This document shows, in pieces, positions 50,126 through 58,531 of a stretch of DNA of 64,000 nt. The notes under the pieces were generated by a model. That model had not been told where the DNA came from, did no database searches, and saw nothing but the letters and a program-made list of their open reading frames with translations. The DNA is from an uncultured Bacteroidia bacterium. Lineage in GTDB: Bacteria; Bacteroidota; Bacteroidia; Bacteroidales; UBA932. The first letter of the stretch is position 1; each line of letters begins with the position of its first letter. The translations under genes and the position numbers were made by a program. The stretch covers positions 73,323-137,322 of the forward strand of contig CADAND010000010.1 of NCBI GenBank assembly GCA_902789245.1, read 5' to 3'.

Positions 50126-52300
50126 CTAGCTGATGAAGAGCATCTCGCGATACTTCGGAAGCGGCCACATCTTGTTGTCGACCACCTCTTCGAGCTTGTC
50201 GATCGGACGGCGCAGCGCGTAGAGGCTCTCGGCGATCTCGTGATAGGCCAGGGCGCGCTTGTAACCGTCTTCGATGGCGTTGGCGGCCTTGCGTGCTTCC
50301 TTCATCGCGGTGGCCTTGACGCGGACCTCCTCCACATACTTGTTGATGTCGTCGAGGATGCGCATCTCGGTGGTGCAGTTGTCCAGGTTGCCGTAAACCT
50401 CCTTGGCGAGCGAGACCTCCTTCAGGAGTTTGGCCTTGTACTCGAGGGCAGCCGGAACGATGTGGTTCAGGGCCATGCGGACCATCACGCGGGATTCGAT
50501 CTGGACCTTCTTGACATAGGTCTCCCATTTGACCTCGTTGCGGGCCTCCAGCTCCTTCTCGGAGTAGACGCCGGTCTTGGTGAACATCTCGATGGCGGCG
50601 GGCTTGGTGAACTCGGTGAACATCTTCGGGACGTTCGTCTCGACGTCGAGGCCGCGCTTGACAGCCTCTTTCTTCCACTCTTCGGAGTAACCGTTGCCGT
50701 CGAAGCAGACAGTGCCGAGAACGGACTTGATGATGGGCTTGAGGGCATCCATGACGGCCACGTTGGTCTTCTTGCCCTTGGCGATCTCCTTCTCCACGTC
50801 GGCCTTGAAGGCAATGAGCTGCTCGGCCACGGCGGCATTGAGCGTGGTCATCGCACCGGCGCAGTTGGCGCAGGAACCGACGGCGCGGAACTCGAAGCGG
50901 TTGCCCGTGAAGGCGAACGGCGAGGTGCGGTTGCGGTCGGTGTTGTCCACAAAGATCTCCGGGATCTCTACCAGGCCCAGGCTCTTGCCCTTCTTGCCCG
51001 CGATCTCGATCGGGGTGTCGGAAGGGACTTCCAGGAGCTTGTGCAGCACCTCGGTCATCGTGCGGCCCAGGAAGGCGGACACGATTGCAGGCGGCGCTTC
51101 GTTGGCACCCAGACGGTGGGCGTTGGTGGCGCTGGCAATGGAGGCCTTCAGCAGGGCGTTGTGCTTCTGCACGGCGGCCAGGACATTGACAAAGAAGGTG
51201 ACGAACTGGAGGTTGCCCTTGGCGTCCTTGCCCGGAGCGAGCAGCTGCGTGCCCTTGTCGGTGCCAAGCGACCAGTTGTTGTGTTTGCCGGAACCGTTCA
51301 CGCCGTCGAAGGGCTTCTCGTGCAGGAGCACCACGAAGCCGTGCTTGCGGGCGATGCGGCCCATCAGGTTCATCACGATCTGGTTCTGGTCGTTCGCGAG
51401 GTTGGTCTCGCCGTAGATCGGCGCGAGCTCGAACTGGTTCGGGGCCACTTCGTTGTGGCGGGTTTTCAGAGGAATGCCGAGGCGGTGGCCGGCGATCTCC
51501 AGGTCACGCATGAAAGCGGCCACGCGGGTCGGGATGGCGCCGAAGTAGTGATCGTCCAGCTGCTGGTTCTTGGAGGAGTTGTGGCCGAACAGGGTGCGGC
51601 CGGTGATCATCAGGTCCGTGCGGGCGGCGTAGAGCGCCTCGTCGACGAGGAAGTACTCCTGCTCCCAGCCCAGGTAGGAATAGACCTTGGACACACCCGG
51701 ATCGAAGAGTTTGCAGATAGGCACGGCAGCGTCGCTGACGGCCTTGAGGGCTTTCTTGAGCGGGGTCTTGTAATCAAGCGCCTCGCCGGTATAGGAAATG
51801 AAAACAGTCGGGATGCAGAGGGTGTCGTCCAGGATGAAGACCGGGGAGGTCGGATCCCAGGCGGTGTAGCCGCGGGCTTCGAAGGTGGCGCGGATGCCGC
51901 CGTTCGGGAAGGATGAGGCGTCCGGCTCCTGCTGTACGAGCATCTTGCCGTCGAAGGTCTCGATGACGCCGCCCTTGCCGTCGTAGTCGATCAAGGAGTC
52001 GTGTTTTTCGGCGGTGCCTTCGGTCAGGGGCTGGAACCAGTGGGTGACGTGGGTTACGCCGTGCTCCATCGCCCATTCTTTCATGCCGCGGGCCACGCCG
52101 TCGGCCGTCTTGCGGTCGAGGGGCTCACCGCCTTCAATGCAGGCCAGGAGCGCCTGGAGGCTGTCGGCATCCAGGTATTTGCACATTTTCTTACGGTCGA
52201 ACACGAGTTCGCCGAAGTACTCGGAAGTCTTGCCAGCGGGGACTTCTGCAGGAACCTCTTTTCTCTCAAAGGATTCCTTCACCAAATCAAATCTGTCCAT
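50126..52300 (-). CDS. glnA: Glutamine synthetase, type III (GlnN)
   Basis: ATP-dependent assimilation of ammonium into glutamine. The 724-residue length and the sequence SEYFGELVFDRKKMCKYL near the N-terminus identify the GSIII class, common in Bacteroidetes and unlike the 470-residue GSI. Catalytic-domain motifs include GWEQEYFLVDE, RHNEVAPNQFELAP, NGSGKHNNWSLG and APPAIVSAFLG. ATG at 52300 is used, with a GTG two codons upstream as an alternative. It heads the cluster with gltB and gltD. Confidence 0.97.
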   Translation of the reverse strand: MDRFDLVKESFERKEVPAEVPAGKTSEYFGELVFDRKKMCKYLDADSLQALLACIEGGEPLDRKTADGVARGMKEWAMEHGVTHVTHWFQPLTEGTAEKHDSLIDYDGKGGVIETFDGKMLVQQEPDASSFPNGGIRATFEARGYTAWDPTSPVFILDDTLCIPTVFISYTGEALDYKTPLKKALKAVSDAAVPICKLFDPGVSKVYSYLGWEQEYFLVDEALYAARTDLMITGRTLFGHNSSKNQQLDDHYFGAIPTRVAAFMRDLEIAGHRLGIPLKTRHNEVAPNQFELAPIYGETNLANDQNQIVMNLMGRIARKHGFVVLLHEKPFDGVNGSGKHNNWSLGTDKGTQLLAPGKDAKGNLQFVTFFVNVLAAVQKHNALLKASIASATNAHRLGANEAPPAIVSAFLGRTMTEVLHKLLEVPSDTPIEIAGKKGKSLGLVEIPEIFVDNTDRNRTSPFAFTGNRFEFRAVGSCANCAGAMTTLNAAVAEQLIAFKADVEKEIAKGKKTNVAVMDALKPIIKSVLGTVCFDGNGYSEEWKKEAVKRGLDVETNVPKMFTEFTKPAAIEMFTKTGVYSEKELEARNEVKWETYVKKVQIESRVMVRMALNHIVPAALEYKAKLLKEVSLAKEVYGNLDNCTTEMRILDDINKYVEEVRVKATAMKEARKAANAIEDGYKRALAYHEIAESLYALRRPIDKLEEVVDNKMWPLPKYREMLFIS

Positions 52301-52375
52301 AAACACTACACTTATAAATTAAACTAACTACTTGTCCGTTTTCAGAGTCACTTACACTTTCACACTTATAAAAGT

Positions 52376-52406
52376 AGAGAGGCTAGTCCACCGGACCAGC
52401 CTCTCT
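52376..52406 (-). promoter_or_regulatory. Hairpin in the glnA leader
   Basis: AGAGAGGCTAGTCC (52376-52389) pairs with GGACCAGCCTCTCT (52393-52406) with one mismatch and a 3-base loop. On the minus strand a short T-run (ACTTTTA) follows, so it could attenuate glnA transcription about 75 bases before the start codon. Confidence 0.45.
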
Positions 52407-52463
52407 TATCTGATTTTCAATTGTGCTTCTTTTAATGATGTGTCGCATAAGGACTGGAGTTAT

Positions 52464-52529
52464 ACGCACCTGGAAGCACCCGGAACCTGCTGGTTCTGGG
52501 AATTCTGCTTCTGATTATTCAGGGTGCGT
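52464..52529. ncRNA. Candidate structured RNA between glnA and nadE
   Basis: Three stacked helices form one extended stem-loop: 52464-52472 with 52520-52529, 52473-52478 with 52506-52511, and 52479-52487 with 52492-52500, closing on the loop TGCT. Flanking AGTTA and TAACT may add a basal helix. The plus strand continues to GTGTTTTT, a possible terminator. The strand is unknown; it could be a glnA leader element or an independent small RNA (for example 6S-like), but no diagnostic sequence was recognised. Confidence 0.35.
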
Positions 52530-52672
52530 GCCACTACTTAACTGTGTTTTTAAACCAAAAATTCGACTGCAAGTTACGAAGAAAAATTGGAAATGCAAGA
52601 GTTTTTCAAAACTTTTTAAAAGTTTTTATTATACCACTAATATAATATCTTGCATAGCTTATGCAAATCCGC

Positions 52673-52680
52673 TATATTTG
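52673..52680 (+). promoter_or_regulatory. Promoter -7 box for nadE
   Basis: TATATTTG ends 5 bases before the nadE ATG, which predicts a leaderless transcript. Confidence 0.6.
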
Positions 52681-52685
52681 CGTTT

Positions 52686-54620
52686 ATGAAGCGTCTTGGA
52701 TTCCTTCGTGTGGCGGCGGCAATGCCGCGCGTGCACGTGGCCGACCCGGCGGCGAACGCCCGGGAAATCCTCCAACTCTGCCGGGACCTGAAAACGCAGC
52801 GTCCCTCCGTAGTCGTCTTTCCGGAGCTGAGCGTGACCGGCTACACCTGCGCCGACCTGTTCGGCCAGGAGCGCCTGCTCGCCGACGCGGAAGCCGCCGT
52901 GGCGGAGATCGTCGCCGCCAGCGCCAAGCTGGAACCCATGCTGGTCGTGGGCGTCCCCGTGCGCCACGCCGGACGGCTTTTCAACTGCGCCGCCGCCATC
53001 CGCTCCGGCCGCATTCTCGGCATCGTCCCCAAGACCTATCTCGCCGGCAACGGCGAATTCTACGAGCCGCGCTGGTTCGCCTCCGCCCGGGTGCTCTCCC
53101 CTGCCGGTGTGCGCATCCGCTTCGCCGGTCAGGACGGAATCCTGCTCGGCACGCGCCAGCTCTTCCGCATCGGAGAGGCGCTCGCCGCCATCGAGCTCTG
53201 CCAGGACCTCTGGGTCCCCGTGCCCCCCTGCTCGCAGGCCGCCGTGGCCGGCGCGCAGCTGATCCTGAACCTCTCCGCCAGCAACGACTATCTCTTCAAG
53301 CACGAATACCGCAAGAGCCTCGTGAGCGCCACCGCTTCCCGGCTCTATGCCGCATACGTTTACGCCTCCTGCGCCGAAGGCGAATCCACGCAGGACCTCG
53401 TCTGGTCCGGTGCATCGCTCATCTGCGAGAACGGCACCCTGCTCGCCGAAGCCGAACGCTTCGCACGCGGCAGCCGCGCCATCCTCGCCGACGTGGACAT
53501 CCAGCGCCTGGACACCCTGCGCGCCAAGGAACACAGTTTCGGTTTCGAAGGGTCCCTGCCCGACTACGTCGTCCAGGACGCCGGAGAAGCCGCCGCGACG
53601 GACTTCGAGGCCAGGCTGCTCCGCTACGTGGAGCCGCATCCCTTCGTCCCCCAGGGCGATCCCGAGGCGCTCGGCGTGCGCTGCCGCGAGATCCTCGCCG
53701 CCCAGGTGGCGGGCCTGACGACCCGCCTGGAGCACATCCGCTGCAAGAAAGCGGTCATCGGCGTGTCCGGCGGACTGGATTCCACCCTCGCGCTGCTCGT
53801 GACCGTGCTGGCCTTCGACACGCTCGGTCTGCCGCGTGAGAACATCATCGGCATCACCATGCCGGGCTTCGGCACCACGCACCGCACCCACGACAACTCC
53901 GTGGACCTGATGCGCGGGCTGGGCATCACCGCCCGCGAAATCTCCATCGTCCCCGCCGTCCGGCAACATTTCGCCGACATCGGCCAGGACGAGTCGAAGC
54001 ACGACCTCACCTACGAGAACAGCCAGGCGCGCGAGCGCACGCAGCTGCTGATGGACGTGGCCGGCAAAGAAGGCGGCATCGTCGTCGGCACGGGCGACCT
54101 CTCCGAGCTCGCCCTCGGCTGGTGCACGTACAACGCCGACCACATGTCCATGTACGGCGTCAACGCCAGCGTGCCCAAGACGCTGGTGCGCACGCTGGTC
54201 CGCTGGGCTGCGGACAACAGGTTCGGCGGCAACGGCGACATCCACGCCACGCTGCTGGACATCGTGGACACCCCGATCAGCCCCGAGCTGCTGCCGGCCG
54301 ACAAGGACGGCAAGATCGCCCAGAAGACCGAGGATACCGTCGGCCCGTACGAGCTGCACGACTTCTTCCTGTATCACTTCTTCCGCAGCGGCGCCGATCC
54401 CGACAAACTGCTCTTCCTGGCCCGCAAGGCCTTTGCGGGCAGCTATGACGACGCCACCCTGCGCAAGTGGCTGGAGACCTTCCTGAAGCGATTCTTCAAC
54501 CAGCAATTCAAACGTTCCTGCCTGCCCGACGGGCCCAAGGTCGGTTCCGTCTCCCTGTCGCCCCGCGGCGACTGGCGTATGCCCTCCGACCTTGAGAGCT
54601 GCTGGAAACTGAGCGATTAG
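52686..54620 (+). CDS. nadE: Glutamine-dependent NAD+ synthetase
   Basis: Amidates deamido-NAD to NAD using glutamine. The 644-residue protein carries an N-terminal nitrilase-type glutaminase: catalytic Glu in FPELSVTGYTC, Lys in KTYLAGNGEFYEPRWF and Cys in ELCQDLW. A C-terminal synthetase follows, with the PP-loop GVSGGLDSTLALL and the motif GTGDLSELALGW. The start at 52686 is set by the promoter box 5 bases upstream; an in-frame ATG further upstream would precede the promoter. Confidence 0.96.
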   Translation: MKRLGFLRVAAAMPRVHVADPAANAREILQLCRDLKTQRPSVVVFPELSVTGYTCADLFGQERLLADAEAAVAEIVAASAKLEPMLVVGVPVRHAGRLFNCAAAIRSGRILGIVPKTYLAGNGEFYEPRWFASARVLSPAGVRIRFAGQDGILLGTRQLFRIGEALAAIELCQDLWVPVPPCSQAAVAGAQLILNLSASNDYLFKHEYRKSLVSATASRLYAAYVYASCAEGESTQDLVWSGASLICENGTLLAEAERFARGSRAILADVDIQRLDTLRAKEHSFGFEGSLPDYVVQDAGEAAATDFEARLLRYVEPHPFVPQGDPEALGVRCREILAAQVAGLTTRLEHIRCKKAVIGVSGGLDSTLALLVTVLAFDTLGLPRENIIGITMPGFGTTHRTHDNSVDLMRGLGITAREISIVPAVRQHFADIGQDESKHDLTYENSQARERTQLLMDVAGKEGGIVVGTGDLSELALGWCTYNADHMSMYGVNASVPKTLVRTLVRWAADNRFGGNGDIHATLLDIVDTPISPELLPADKDGKIAQKTEDTVGPYELHDFFLYHFFRSGADPDKLLFLARKAFAGSYDDATLRKWLETFLKRFFNQQFKRSCLPDGPKVGSVSLSPRGDWRMPSDLESCWKLSD

Positions 54621-54623
54621 GCC

Positions 54624-56036
54624 ATGTTCGAGAAGATCGTTTCCGCTCTCAACGACATCATCTGGAGCCCCGTCCTGGTCGTCCTCCTGGTCGGAGCCGG
54701 ACTCTATTTCTCTTTCCGCACGCGTTTCGTGCAGGTGCGCCGCTTCGGCTTGATGCTCCGCTCGCTCTTCGCGCAGGCGGAGAAGTCGCCGGACGGCAGA
54801 CAGCACGGTATATCCTCATTCGAAGCATTCTGCGTGGCCCTCTCGGGCCGCGTGGGCACCGGCAATATCGTTGGCGTCGCCACAGCCCTGGCGTTGGGCG
54901 GACCGGGAGCCATCTTCTGGATGTGGATTATCGCTTTCTTCGGTGCTTCCACGGCCTTCGTGGAGTCCACCCTCGCCCAGAAATACAAATTCCACCACGC
55001 CACGGGCTTTCGCGGCGGACCCGCCTCATACATCGAAAAAGGCCTCAAGCTCCGCTGGCTGGGCGTCCTCTTCTCCATCCTGGTCCTCGTGGGATACGGA
55101 ACCTTCCTGCCGACGGTCCAGGCCAACGGCATGGCCGGCGCGTTGGCCAATTCGTTCGACCTCTCCCCGCTCGCTTCCGGGCTCGGCCTCGCCTTTCTGC
55201 TGGGCCTCGTGATCATCGGCGGCATCAAGAGCATTGCCCGCGTGGCCTCAATCGTGACGCCGTTCATGGCGGCGGGCTATATCATCATCACGCTGATTGT
55301 CATCGCCCAGCACCTGGACGCCGTGCCGGGTGTGTTCAAGGCCATCTTCGACGGCGCCTTCGGCATCCAGCCCGTGGCGGGCGGCATCCTCGGCTCCACC
55401 ATCATGATGGGCGTCAAGCGCGGCATCTTCTCCAACGAGGCCGGCCAGGGCGGCGGCGCCATCGTGTCCGCTTCCGCAGCCGTCTCGCACCCCGCCAAGC
55501 AGGGCCTCGCGCAGGCCTTCTCGGTCTACGTGGACACGCTGCTCATCTGCACGGCCACGGCCCTGATGATCCTCTGCTCGGGCACCTACAACATCCTCGA
55601 CGCCAAGACGGGCGAGCTGCTCGTGGCCGGTGCGCCGCAGCTTGGCGACAACTACGTGGGCTACACGCAGGCGGCCGTGGATTCCGTCCTGACGGGCTTC
55701 GGCAGCACCTTCGTGAGCATCGCCCTCGTGTTCTTCGTCTTCACGACCGTGATGGCCTACTACTTTTACGGCGAGTCCAGCATCATGCAGATCTTTGCGG
55801 ACCGGCCGGAAAAGAAGAAAACAGAACAGGTCTGCATCTGGATCTTCCGCTTCTCGCTGCTGGCGATGGTCATCTTCGGCGCCCAGCACGAGACCAACGT
55901 CATCTGGCAGTTGGGCGACGTGGGCGTGGGCCTGACGGCCTGGATCAACGTCATCGTGCTGATCCTCCTCTGTCCGCAAGCCATCAAGGCCCTGCGGGAA
56001 TATGAATCCTCCGTTTCCAAAAAGCGCAAATCATGA
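54624..56036 (+). CDS. Alanine/glycine:cation symporter (AGCS family)
   Basis: A 470-residue sodium-coupled amino acid importer with about 10-11 hydrophobic segments. The family signature is the loop SGRVGTGNIVGVATALALGG near residue 75. FHHATGFRGGPASYIEKGL and GVKRGIFSNEAGQGGGAI are equally typical. Its likely substrates are alanine or glycine; glutamine is possible in some members. It begins 3 bases after nadE and overlaps the thioesterase gene by 4 bases. Confidence 0.93.
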   Translation: MFEKIVSALNDIIWSPVLVVLLVGAGLYFSFRTRFVQVRRFGLMLRSLFAQAEKSPDGRQHGISSFEAFCVALSGRVGTGNIVGVATALALGGPGAIFWMWIIAFFGASTAFVESTLAQKYKFHHATGFRGGPASYIEKGLKLRWLGVLFSILVLVGYGTFLPTVQANGMAGALANSFDLSPLASGLGLAFLLGLVIIGGIKSIARVASIVTPFMAAGYIIITLIVIAQHLDAVPGVFKAIFDGAFGIQPVAGGILGSTIMMGVKRGIFSNEAGQGGGAIVSASAAVSHPAKQGLAQAFSVYVDTLLICTATALMILCSGTYNILDAKTGELLVAGAPQLGDNYVGYTQAAVDSVLTGFGSTFVSIALVFFVFTTVMAYYFYGESSIMQIFADRPEKKKTEQVCIWIFRFSLLAMVIFGAQHETNVIWQLGDVGVGLTAWINVIVLILLCPQAIKALREYESSVSKKRKS

Positions 56037-56443
56037 CGACGAAACCTTACCTGCACGAAGTCAAGTACTACGAGACCGACAAGATGGGGATCACCCATCA
56101 TTCCAACTATATCCGCATCATGGAAGAAGCCCGCATCGACTGGATGGACCAGCTGGGCTACGGCTTCGACCGCATGGAGGCCGAGGGGATCGTCTCCCCC
56201 GTTGTCGGTGTGAGCGTCAACTACAAGAAAACCACCACCTTCAAAGACGTAATTGAAGTGGAGGTCAAGGTCAAATCTCTCAGCGAAGTCAAGCTGATCA
56301 TCGCCTATACGATGCGTGTGGCGGGCAAGATCGTCTGCACCGCCGAAAGCACCCATTGCTTCTTCGACAGCGGCCGTCCGGCCGTGATCGCCGAGCGCTT
56401 CCCCGCCCTCTACGAGGCGATGCAGGCCACGATGAACGCGTAA
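56033..56443 (+). CDS. Hotdog-fold acyl-CoA thioesterase (YbgC/4HBT type)
   Basis: A 136-residue thioesterase. VKYYETDKMGITHHSNYIR holds the catalytic aspartate and the following HxxY region of the 4-hydroxybenzoyl-CoA thioesterase family, and MEEARIDWMDQLG completes the signature. Substrate unknown. Its ATG overlaps the symporter stop (ATGA), and the gene lies 12 bases before the inositol-phosphatase gene. Confidence 0.9.
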   Translation: MTTKPYLHEVKYYETDKMGITHHSNYIRIMEEARIDWMDQLGYGFDRMEAEGIVSPVVGVSVNYKKTTTFKDVIEVEVKVKSLSEVKLIIAYTMRVAGKIVCTAESTHCFFDSGRPAVIAERFPALYEAMQATMNA

Positions 56444-56455
56444 TCCTTTTCTTAA

Positions 56456-57253
56456 ATGAGCAACGAACTGAATCTCGATAGCCTGCTCCCCAAGGTGCAG
56501 GCGACGGTCCGGGAAGCCTCCCGGCTGATGATGGACCGGGAGCACCTGCTGGTCAAGACCAAGGGCTCCGTCACGAACCTCTGCACCAGCGCCGACCTGG
56601 CCGTGCAGGACTTCCTGTACAAGGAGCTGCGCGCGCTGCTGCCCGGCTCGGGCTTCCTGGGAGAAGAAAATGATCTGCTGGACACGCAGCACGAATACGT
56701 CTGGATCGTGGACCCCATCGACGGCACGGCCAACTTCGCCCGGGAACTGCCCGAATGCTGCATCTCCGTAGCCCTGAAGGGAGGCGACGAGATCCTGCTC
56801 GGCGTGGTGTACAATCCCTATCACGACCAGCTCTTCGACGCGGTCAAAGGCGGCGGAGCGCGCCTGAACGGGCAGCCCATCCACGTCTCCGACCGGCCCT
56901 TCGAGCAGGGCATGCTGCTCACGGCCCTCTGCCTCTACCACAAGCAGTACGCAGAGACCTGCAGCGCCATCATCCTGGAAGCCTATAAGAAATGCAACGA
57001 CGTGAGGCGCTTCGGCTCCTGCGCCATCGAGCTCTGCTACCTGGCCTGCGGCCTGTGCGAGCTCTTCTTCGAATACCGCATCCAGCCCTGGGACTACTCC
57101 GCCGCCTACCTGGTCCTGACCGAAGCGGGCGGCGTGCTCACCGGCCGCGACGGCGCCCGCTTGCACTTCGACGGCCCGACCATCCTCGTCGGGGCGAACA
57201 ACGCCGAGAATCATAAGATCCTCAGCGACATCGTCACCCGCCACACGGCATAA
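56456..57253 (+). CDS. Inositol monophosphatase family protein
   Basis: A 265-residue metal-dependent phosphatase. The metal-binding motifs are GFLGEENDLL, IVDPIDGTANFAREL and, near the C-terminus, PWDYSAAYLVLTEAGG. Members act on inositol phosphates, fructose bisphosphate or 3'-phosphoadenosine phosphates (CysQ), and the sequence alone does not decide which. It is the last gene of the nadE unit, before a large inverted repeat. Confidence 0.9.
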   Translation: MSNELNLDSLLPKVQATVREASRLMMDREHLLVKTKGSVTNLCTSADLAVQDFLYKELRALLPGSGFLGEENDLLDTQHEYVWIVDPIDGTANFARELPECCISVALKGGDEILLGVVYNPYHDQLFDAVKGGGARLNGQPIHVSDRPFEQGMLLTALCLYHKQYAETCSAIILEAYKKCNDVRRFGSCAIELCYLACGLCELFFEYRIQPWDYSAAYLVLTEAGGVLTGRDGARLHFDGPTILVGANNAENHKILSDIVTRHTA

Positions 57254-57256
57254 AGA

Positions 57257-57361
57257 TTCGCCGGTCGTGCGGGGGCGTTGTGGAGGACGGAGCGGAAATT
57301 GGTTTTTCGAGCAACTGCACGAAAAATAATTTCCGTCCGCCCGCGAGGGAAGACCGGCGAA
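57257..57361. repeat. Large imperfect palindrome between convergent genes
   Basis: Outer arms TTCGCCGGTC (57257-57266) and GACCGGCGAA (57352-57361) are exact. Inner arms 57293-57309 and 57320-57335 pair with one extra base around a 10-base loop. It may be a bidirectional terminator or a repeat element; the distance to the lysA stop is 12 bases. Confidence 0.7.
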
Positions 57362-57373
57362 GTACGGGCCGGG

Positions 57374-58531
57374 TTAGCCTTCCCAGAAGAAGGCGTCGGG
57401 GATGCGGTGGAGGTTGTAGCGGGAAGCCATGGCTTCGCCGTAGGCGCCGGCGGAGCGGATGGCGACAAAGTCCCCGCGGTGGCACTTGTCCATGGAGAAC
57501 TCCTTGACGAAGACGTCGGAGCTTTCGCAGACGGGGCCCACCACATCGTAAATCTCCTCCGGCTCGTTCGAGCTCAGATTCTCCACGCGGTGGTATGCCC
57601 GATACATCGCCGGACGGACCAGCTCGGTCATGCTGCCGTCGATGATGGCGAACTGCTTGTGCGTACCCTGCTTGACGTAGAGCACACGGCAGATCAGCGA
57701 GCCGCAGGGAGCCACGATGCTCCGGCCCGGCTCGAAGTGCACGACCGTCCCCTGCGGCAGTTTGAGATGCTTGCGGAAGGTGTCGAACCAGCCCTCGAAA
57801 TCAGCGATGGGCAGGTGGTTGGGATGCTGATAATTGATGCCCAGGCCGCCGCCCACGTTGATATCGCCCACCGGGCGACCGCCGCGCTGCAGACGCACAA
57901 CCAGCTCGTTGACGCGGTTGCAGAGGGCCACGAAATCGCTCATATCGAGGATCTGCGAGCCGATGTGGAAATGAAGTCCCACATAGCGCACATGCTGCAG
58001 GCGCAGTGCCAGGTCCATCACCTCGTCCAACTGCTCGTAATTGATGCCGAATTTGTTCTCGGCCAGGCCGGTGGTGATGCCGGCGTGCGTGTGCGCGCCG
58101 ATGTCGGGATTGATGCGCAGGGCCACAGGGGCCACCTTCCCCATCTCGCCCGCCAGGGCGTCGATGATCTCCAGCTCGGCCGCGGACTCCACGTTGAAAC
58201 GGGAAATGCCGGCCTGCAGCGCGAGGCGGATCTCCTCGTCGCTCTTGCCTACACCTGCGAAGACGATGCCCTCCGCGGGGAAGCCCGCGTCCAGCGCCGC
58301 CTGCACCTCGCCGCCGCTCACACAGTCGGCGCCGAAGCCCCGCGAAGCGATCTCCGCGAGAATACGGGGGTTGTAATTCGCCTTGACCGCATAGTGCACC
58401 CGGAAGTCCGGGTTGCGGTCCAACTGCTCCCGCACGAGGTCAAGCGTGCGGCGCAGCAGGGGCAGGTCGTAATAGTAGAACGGGGTCCGCAGGCCAGCAA
58501 AGCGTTCTACCGGGAAATCACCCTTCAGCAT
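57374..58531 (-). CDS. lysA: Diaminopimelate decarboxylase
   Basis: PLP enzyme for the last lysine step, meso-diaminopimelate to lysine. The 385-residue protein has the PLP lysine in HYAVKANYN near residue 50. FNVESAAELEII, HFHIGSQILD, the glycine-rich GGGLGINY and the active-site GPVCESSDVF follow. It overlaps the lysC stop by one base (TAATG at 58533-58529), so the aspartate-to-lysine pathway enzymes are coupled. Confidence 0.96.
   Translation of the reverse strand: MLKGDFPVERFAGLRTPFYYYDLPLLRRTLDLVREQLDRNPDFRVHYAVKANYNPRILAEIASRGFGADCVSGGEVQAALDAGFPAEGIVFAGVGKSDEEIRLALQAGISRFNVESAAELEIIDALAGEMGKVAPVALRINPDIGAHTHAGITTGLAENKFGINYEQLDEVMDLALRLQHVRYVGLHFHIGSQILDMSDFVALCNRVNELVVRLQRGGRPVGDINVGGGLGINYQHPNHLPIADFEGWFDTFRKHLKLPQGTVVHFEPGRSIVAPCGSLICRVLYVKQGTHKQFAIIDGSMTELVRPAMYRAYHRVENLSSNEPEEIYDVVGPVCESSDVFVKEFSMDKCHRGDFVAIRSAGAYGEAMASRYNLHRIPDAFFWEG

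Larger units (their letters stand above)
52301..52685. other. Divergent AT-rich intergenic region between glnA and nadE
   Basis: The 385 bases contain no convincing coding sequence. They hold a hairpin in the glnA leader (52376-52406), an extended stem-loop (52464-52529), a strongly AT-rich stretch (about 52545-52660) and the nadE promoter box. No clear TAnnTTTG box was found for glnA. Confidence 0.7.
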
